Part shown: positions 5,672 to 10,476 of the stretch, in pieces | How positions within the stretch are numbered: position 1 is the first letter of the stretch | How the letters are laid out: the number at the start of each line of letters is the position of its first letter | Assembly (NCBI GenBank): GCA_017861095.1 | Contig: JAGFXI010000044.1 | Location: 1-10,476, forward strand | From: Deltaproteobacteria bacterium | GTDB taxonomy: Bacteria; Desulfobacterota; Syntrophobacteria; BM002 | Direction of reading: 5' to 3' | DNA: 10,476 nt | Notes under the pieces: model-generated | Told to the model about the DNA's origin: nothing | The model's input: the letters and a program-made list of their open reading frames with translations, nothing else | Databases searched by the model: none | Made by a program: the position numbers and the translations under genes

Positions 5672-7837
5672 ATGACGAGCCTGCAGAAAAAGATCATCTG
5701 GAATCAGAGCATCCTCTTTCTATATGTTGCCGTGATCTTCGGACTGCCATACCTCTGGTTGACGGTGGATCTAGCGGACAGCCAGGTGCGGCCCTTTCTC
5801 GTGATCAATATCATCAGAGCCCTCGTGCTCCTGGGGATATGGGTGGTACTTCCCCTCCAGTGGGCCCAACCGCTGCTCTCCCTGGAGCGCGAGCTTGCCG
5901 GGAACAAGTCTCTGGATGCGGACAAGGCGACCGCCACCCTCCAGCTCGGGGCAAGGATGCCGGCACGCCTGACTCTTGCCGTCTTTTTGAGCGGCTACGG
6001 GGTGTTCCTCCTCGGGACGCTGGGTATGCGCCTCTGGGCCCAGTTCAACCTAGGCCAGATCCTCCAGTCTCTCCTCGTGAGTCTTCTCGTCTGCGTTATC
6101 TATTCTCTCTTCTCCCTCTTCCTCATGGAGGGCGTGACAGCGCCCCTCCTCGCGTCAGTCATGGCAAGGCTGTCGCGGCGGGTTCCGCTCCGGGGGATGC
6201 GGCTGTCACAGAAACTCCTCCTCACCTGTTCCTCACTCGTTCTCATTGCCATCCTCTTCGTGAGCTCCATCAGCTTCATCGAGAGCAAGAGGGCGATCGA
6301 GAACCAGGCGAAGGAGATGCAGCAGATCGAGCTTCGCCTCGCGCTCGGGGGCCAGGGCTCGCCGAGGGCGACGAACCTGGGAGAGGAGGCCGGTTTTAAC
6401 GAGCTCCTGGAGAGGCTCGAGTTCAGTCACAGCGGGCGCGCCTACGTGATCACCGGCGCCGGCACCGTGGTGGCGAGCAATCCCCGGGGACTGCAGCCGA
6501 TCCTGCCTGCCGGACTCGTGGGGGATCTCCAGCGTAACGGCTTCGGCTCCTATGTGGACAGCCTCCAGGGCAAGATCTTCAGCTACCAACAGATGGGGCT
6601 CCGGAACCACTTTCTGGTAAGCGAGCTCGAGCGAGGCCAGCTATTCGCGTCGCTGAAAACCATCGTCTGGACTACGAGCCTAATCTGCGTTCTGACCCTT
6701 ATCATCGGCGTCTACCTCGCCTATATCCTGGCGAGCAACGTCACCAAACCTCTCGGCAAGCTCGGGCAGTACGCCCGCCAGATCTCCCAGGGGGAGCTGG
6801 AGGAGACGGTGGCTCTCGCCTCGGGAGACGAGGTGGGGATGCTGGCCGATTCCTTCTCCCATATGCAGAGGAACCTGATCCTCCTGGCTGAGCAAGCACA
6901 GCAGATCGCCGCCGGGGACCTGAGACAACGGGTGGGGTTCCCCGGCTCCTTCGGCGAGGCGATCAATACCATGGTTACAAACCTCCGGGAGATAAGCCAG
7001 CAAATTCAGGAGGCCGCCTCCATGATCGGGCGGTCCTCGGGTGAAATCGTGCGGGCGGCTCAGCAACAGGCAAGCGGCGCCGCCCAGCAGGCGGCCTCGG
7101 TCAGCGAGACGACGGCAACGATGGAGGAGCTCACCACGACCGCCCGGCAGATCGCAGAAAACAGCAGCGCGGTAACGGCGGTGGCCGAGGAGACGCTGAA
7201 GAGCGCCGAGGAGGGTCAGGAGCTCATGGAGGAGAGTGCCAGCGGCATGGCCCTCATTCGGACCAAGACGAAGGAGAGCTCCGAGAAGATCATCACCCTC
7301 GGACGAAAGAGCCAGCAGATCGGTGAGGTCATCGAGATCATCAACGAGATTGCGGTGGAGACCAAGATGCTCTCGCTCAACGCCTCCATCGAGGCGGCGA
7401 AGGCCGGCGAGGCGGGCAAGGGCTTTTCCGTGGTCGCCGCCGAGATCCGTCGACTGGCTGAAGACGTGGTGAAGTCCACCGGCACCATCCGGGATGTGCT
7501 CCTGGAGATTCAGGCCGCGGCCAATGCCTCCGTGCTTGCGGCCGAAGAGAACGTGAAGGGAGTGCAGGTGGGCGCCGAGCGCCTCGGCCGGGTGCAGAGC
7601 GCCCTGGAGAACATCATCGCCATGGCGGAGCAGACCACCGAGGCGGCCCGGCAGATCTCGGTCGCCACCAATCAGCAGAAAGAAGCGAGCGAGCAGGTGG
7701 TAAGGACCATGCGGGAGATCTCCCAGGTGACTCAGCAGACGGCGGCGAATGCCAAGAACTCCATCTCGGCGGCAAGCGATCTCAACCACCTGGCGGAGGA
7801 TCTCCGCGCCCGGGTGACCCGGTTCAAGACAGGGTAA
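5672..7837 (+). CDS. Methyl-accepting chemotaxis protein with six predicted TM segments, Cache-like sensor and HAMP
   Basis: This membrane chemoreceptor controls CheA activity through CheW. From residue 1 there are four hydrophobic segments (about 9-31, 43-62, 99-121, 130-152). Then come TM5 (about 181-203), a sensor domain of about 125 residues with the Cache-like core GRAYVITGAGTVVASNP (255-271), and TM6 (about 330-353). A HAMP domain covers about 354-405, followed by a HAMP-like AGDLRQRVGFPGSFGEAINT segment. The signalling hairpin has its tip at about 556-590 (INEIAVETKMLSLNASIEAA, then GKGFSVVAAEIRRLA). T481-T490 fits the methylation consensus around E485/E486. The C-terminus RVTRFKTG has no CheR-tethering pentapeptide. 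AAGGGG lies 5 bases before the ATG. In Pil-Chp terms it takes the PilJ place, but the four-TM N-terminal unit is not PilJ-like. Its ligand is unknown. Confidence 0.93.
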   Translation: MTSLQKKIIWNQSILFLYVAVIFGLPYLWLTVDLADSQVRPFLVINIIRALVLLGIWVVLPLQWAQPLLSLERELAGNKSLDADKATATLQLGARMPARLTLAVFLSGYGVFLLGTLGMRLWAQFNLGQILQSLLVSLLVCVIYSLFSLFLMEGVTAPLLASVMARLSRRVPLRGMRLSQKLLLTCSSLVLIAILFVSSISFIESKRAIENQAKEMQQIELRLALGGQGSPRATNLGEEAGFNELLERLEFSHSGRAYVITGAGTVVASNPRGLQPILPAGLVGDLQRNGFGSYVDSLQGKIFSYQQMGLRNHFLVSELERGQLFASLKTIVWTTSLICVLTLIIGVYLAYILASNVTKPLGKLGQYARQISQGELEETVALASGDEVGMLADSFSHMQRNLILLAEQAQQIAAGDLRQRVGFPGSFGEAINTMVTNLREISQQIQEAASMIGRSSGEIVRAAQQQASGAAQQAASVSETTATMEELTTTARQIAENSSAVTAVAEETLKSAEEGQELMEESASGMALIRTKTKESSEKIITLGRKSQQIGEVIEIINEIAVETKMLSLNASIEAAKAGEAGKGFSVVAAEIRRLAEDVVKSTGTIRDVLLEIQAAANASVLAAEENVKGVQVGAERLGRVQSALENIIAMAEQTTEAARQISVATNQQKEASEQVVRTMREISQVTQQTAANAKNSISAASDLNHLAEDLRARVTRFKTG

Positions 7838-7889
7838 GTTAGACTCTCGGGGGTACGTCGTCCGTTGTCATGCGGAGAGAGCGCACTCT

Positions 7890-10476
7890 ATGGCCGAAGA
7901 GACTGATCTCTTTGTTGCCCTCAAGGAGGATTACCGGGAGGCCCTCGAGCGGCTGAACGAGGCGCTCCTCTTGCTAGAGCGCGAACCTGAGAATCGGGAT
8001 GCTCTCGGGGCGGCTACCAGGCAACTCCATAATATCAAGGGGTTTGCCAACCGCATGGGTGCGCCGAGGCTTGGCCAAATGGCCCATATCCTAGAAGACA
8101 TTTTTGCTGCATCCCTTGACGGGCGTTTCCCTTTCGACGACAGCCTTGCCGATATCCTCTTCCGGGGACTGGATCTCTTCGTCCACTATCTCCGGACTCG
8201 CGATGTGCCGATGGATCAGGTGGCGCGCTTGGTGGAGGAGAGCGAGGGTCTCCTCTTCCCTGCGACTGAGCGGGAGGGAGTGGGCGAGGATGTGCGAGAA
8301 CTCCTTCCCGACTTCGTTGCCGCGGCGCGTGAGAATGTCGCGACTGTCAATCAGGGGCTTTTCAAGCTCGAGCATGACCCCGCCGACCGTGAGACCCTCC
8401 AAGAGGTATACCGTCACGCCCACAGCCTGAAGGGCTCAGCGCTCACCATGGGGTTCGAGCGTATGGGGAAGCTGGCGCACCGGATGGAGGATGTGCTCCG
8501 TGCCTTCCAGGACGGGTCACTGCCGGTGACCCCCGAGGTCTGCGACGCCCTGTTTGAGACCAACGACGCCTTGAGCACCATGCTGGAGACCGTCGCTGCC
8601 AGCAAGCGGATGAAAGTGAACGTGGAGGGCACCATCGCCCGGCTGGAGCGGTTCCTCTCCGGGCTCCGGCCCAGTGAAGGGCACCGGGCTCGCAAAGCGG
8701 CAATTTCTCCCCCCGCGCCCGCGGTGACGCCGGCCGTGCCGGTGCCGACTATCGACACAGTGCGGGTGCCCATCGGCAAACTGGACGACCTGGTGAATCT
8801 CGCCGGTGAGGCGGCCATAGGCCAAACGCGCCTCGCCACGGCGGTGGAGAGCCTGGCCCGGCTCCGAGAGCGGTGGCGTCGCTTCCGGCTGCGGGAAGAT
8901 CTCCAGGGGGAGGGTAATGGGGGGGATGGGCCGGGGGCTGGAATTCCCGGCGAAGAGTTGCTCGCCCTTGGGCGGGGTTTGGAGGAAACGGGCCGGGAGC
9001 TCGAGGAGGCCGCGGAGAGCCTGGGGCGATTGATCGATAACCTGCAGCATCGCAGCATGGAAATCCGCATGCTCCCCCTGGCGATCGTTTTCGGGACACT
9101 GCCGAAAGCGGTGCGCGATCTGAGCCGCCAGTTCGGCAAACGGGTGAATTTCCTTGTCGAGGGCACCGAGACCATTATCGACAAACGAATCCTCGAGCAG
9201 ATCGGCGATCCCCTAATCCACCTGCTGCGGAACGCCCTGGATCACGGCATCGAAACGCCGGAAGATCGTCGCCGGCTGGGTAAGCCGGAAGTGGGGGCGC
9301 TCCTCTTGCGGGCCCGGCACGACGGCAGCAAGGTGGTGCTCACCCTCGAGGACGACGGCCGGGGAATCGACCCCGAACTCCTCAGAGAGACAGCCCTGCG
9401 AAGGGGGTTCCTGGACAGGCGCGAGGCGGAGCTCTGGAGTGAGTCGCAGCTCTACGACCTTATCTTCCTGCCCGGGTTCACCACCAGCCCCATCGTGACC
9501 GATGTCTCAGGCCGCGGGATGGGCCTGGATGTGGTGCGGACCAACGTGGAGAAGCTCAAGGGCCAGGTTCAGATGACCTCCCGGCCCGGGACGGGAGCCC
9601 GTTTCGTCATCTCCCTTCCCCTTACCCTCGCTGCCATTCAGGCACTTTTGATCCGATGCGCCGGCGAGGTCTTCGCAGCTCCCATGTTTTCAGTGGCAAA
9701 GACCCTACACCTGCCGCGAGAGGCGATCACACCCATTCAAGGGAAGCTGGCCATCGTGGAGGAAGACGAAGTGATCCCCGTGCGGAGCCTGGCCACAGCC
9801 CTGGGTTGGCAGGAAGACGAGAGTGTTCAGCGGAGCGCCCGGCTCATGCTCGTGGTCCTCCAGGCCGGGGAGCGGAAGACCGCCTTCGTGGTGGAGGACA
9901 TTCTCGGCGGGAGAGAGATTGTTACCAAGGAACTCGGGGGGCACCTGCACCAGGTCCGGTACGTGGCCGGAGCCACGATCCTGGGCTCTGGGCAGGTTGC
10001 CCTCATCCTCGATGTGCCGGCCCTGGTGTGGCAGGACATTGCTGAGGCGAGAGAAGAGTCCCGCTGGCTGGATCGACCAGGGGAGCTCCCCCGCCGACGC
10101 CAGGTGATCCTGGTGGTGGAAGATCAGGTGGTGACGCGGCAGATGGAGAAGAGCATCCTGGAGGCGGCGGGCTACCGTGTGATCACGGCGGAAAACGGCC
10201 TGGACGCCATGGAGAAACTCCAACAGCACCAGGTAGATCTCGTGGTCACCGATATCCACATGCCCCAAATGGACGGATTCATCCTCACCGAACGAATTCG
10301 GGGGAGCCTGGAGATCTCCGCTCTCCCCGTGGTGGTGGTGACCTCCCTGGACCGGGAAGAGGACCGTCTGCGAGGCCTCCGGGCGGGAGTCAATGCCTAT
10401 TTGGTCAAGAGCTCCTTTGATCAGCGAGTGCTCATCCAGACGATCGAAACGTTGCTGGGGAGGGCCGCTTCGCGGC
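7890..10476 (+). CDS. cheA: CheA hybrid histidine kinase with two Hpt domains and a C-terminal receiver (open at the right edge)
   Basis: CheA autophosphorylates an Hpt histidine under receptor control and passes the phosphate to receivers. The frame is open from ATG 7890 to the window end, 862 residues without a stop. In order: Hpt1 with LHNIKGFA (H47); Hpt2 with HSLKGSA (H178); a Pro/Ala linker (about 265-288); dimerisation domain from V291 (VRVPIGKLDDLVNLAGEAA) with a Gly-rich insert near 345; kinase core with N box HLLRNALDHG (N448), G1 DDGRG (488-492), F box FLPGF (from 526), G2 GRGMGLD (541-547); CheW-like P5 about 600-735; and a receiver with E744/D745, phospho-acceptor D788 in TDIHMPQMDG, T818, K840. 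I see no P2 CheY-binding domain. GGAGAGAG lies 8 bases before the start, 52 bases after the MCP stop. The architecture is ChpA-like with fewer Hpt domains. The true C-terminus lies outside the window. Confidence 0.95.
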   Translation, partial: MAEETDLFVALKEDYREALERLNEALLLLEREPENRDALGAATRQLHNIKGFANRMGAPRLGQMAHILEDIFAASLDGRFPFDDSLADILFRGLDLFVHYLRTRDVPMDQVARLVEESEGLLFPATEREGVGEDVRELLPDFVAAARENVATVNQGLFKLEHDPADRETLQEVYRHAHSLKGSALTMGFERMGKLAHRMEDVLRAFQDGSLPVTPEVCDALFETNDALSTMLETVAASKRMKVNVEGTIARLERFLSGLRPSEGHRARKAAISPPAPAVTPAVPVPTIDTVRVPIGKLDDLVNLAGEAAIGQTRLATAVESLARLRERWRRFRLREDLQGEGNGGDGPGAGIPGEELLALGRGLEETGRELEEAAESLGRLIDNLQHRSMEIRMLPLAIVFGTLPKAVRDLSRQFGKRVNFLVEGTETIIDKRILEQIGDPLIHLLRNALDHGIETPEDRRRLGKPEVGALLLRARHDGSKVVLTLEDDGRGIDPELLRETALRRGFLDRREAELWSESQLYDLIFLPGFTTSPIVTDVSGRGMGLDVVRTNVEKLKGQVQMTSRPGTGARFVISLPLTLAAIQALLIRCAGEVFAAPMFSVAKTLHLPREAITPIQGKLAIVEEDEVIPVRSLATALGWQEDESVQRSARLMLVVLQAGERKTAFVVEDILGGREIVTKELGGHLHQVRYVAGATILGSGQVALILDVPALVWQDIAEAREESRWLDRPGELPRRRQVILVVEDQVVTRQMEKSILEAAGYRVITAENGLDAMEKLQQHQVDLVVTDIHMPQMDGFILTERIRGSLEISALPVVVVTSLDREEDRLRGLRAGVNAYLVKSSFDQRVLIQTIETLLGRAASR

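Noticed and set aside
6680..7789. Minus-strand open frame of 369 codons inside the MCP gene
   Set aside because: Composition is His/Leu/Gly-rich shadow sequence. The plus strand encodes the conserved MCP signalling domain throughout.
8414..9184. Minus-strand open frame of 256 codons inside cheA
   Set aside because: Ser/Arg-rich translation with no motifs; the plus strand holds Hpt2 and the dimerisation domain of CheA without interruption.

Overview
The window is GC-rich (roughly 60 %) bacterial DNA from what looks like a Gram-negative with type IV pili. Gene content does not fix the phylum. A deltaproteobacterial-type, Nitrospirota or NC10/Methylomirabilota origin would all fit, and I hold this only as a weak inference.

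Left part (1-1930), minus strand: a housekeeping pair transcribed leftwards. It consists of tilS (tRNA-Ile lysidine synthetase, complete) followed by the 5' end of ftsH (membrane AAA+ protease), which runs off the left edge. tilS next to ftsH is a common bacterial arrangement; the hpt gene often found between them is missing here.

Middle (1892-2380): a 489-base divergent intergenic region with no convincing protein gene. It contains several strong inverted repeats, an AT-rich promoter-like stretch just upstream of the right-hand operon, and possibly a structured RNA.

Right part (2381-10476), plus strand: a five-gene chemosensory operon that appears dedicated to type IV pili. The order is (1) a PilB-type assembly ATPase with an N-terminal c-di-GMP-binding-type (MshEN) motif pair and a C-terminal response-regulator receiver domain fused to it; (2) a CheW adaptor; (3) a shortened, divergent CheW-like protein; (4) a six-TM methyl-accepting chemotaxis protein with a Cache-like sensor; (5) a CheA hybrid kinase with two Hpt domains, the kinase core, a CheW-like domain and a C-terminal receiver. 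The last gene is still open at the right edge.

The layout resembles the Pil-Chp (twitching) chemotaxis systems of Pseudomonas. The difference is that an output receiver, normally a stand-alone PilG/PilH/CheY, is built into the pilus extension ATPase. The inferred route is signal -> MCP -> CheW/CheA -> phosphotransfer to the receiver on the motor ATPase, with c-di-GMP as a second input on the same polypeptide. No CheR, CheB, CheY or other pilus gene lies inside the window.
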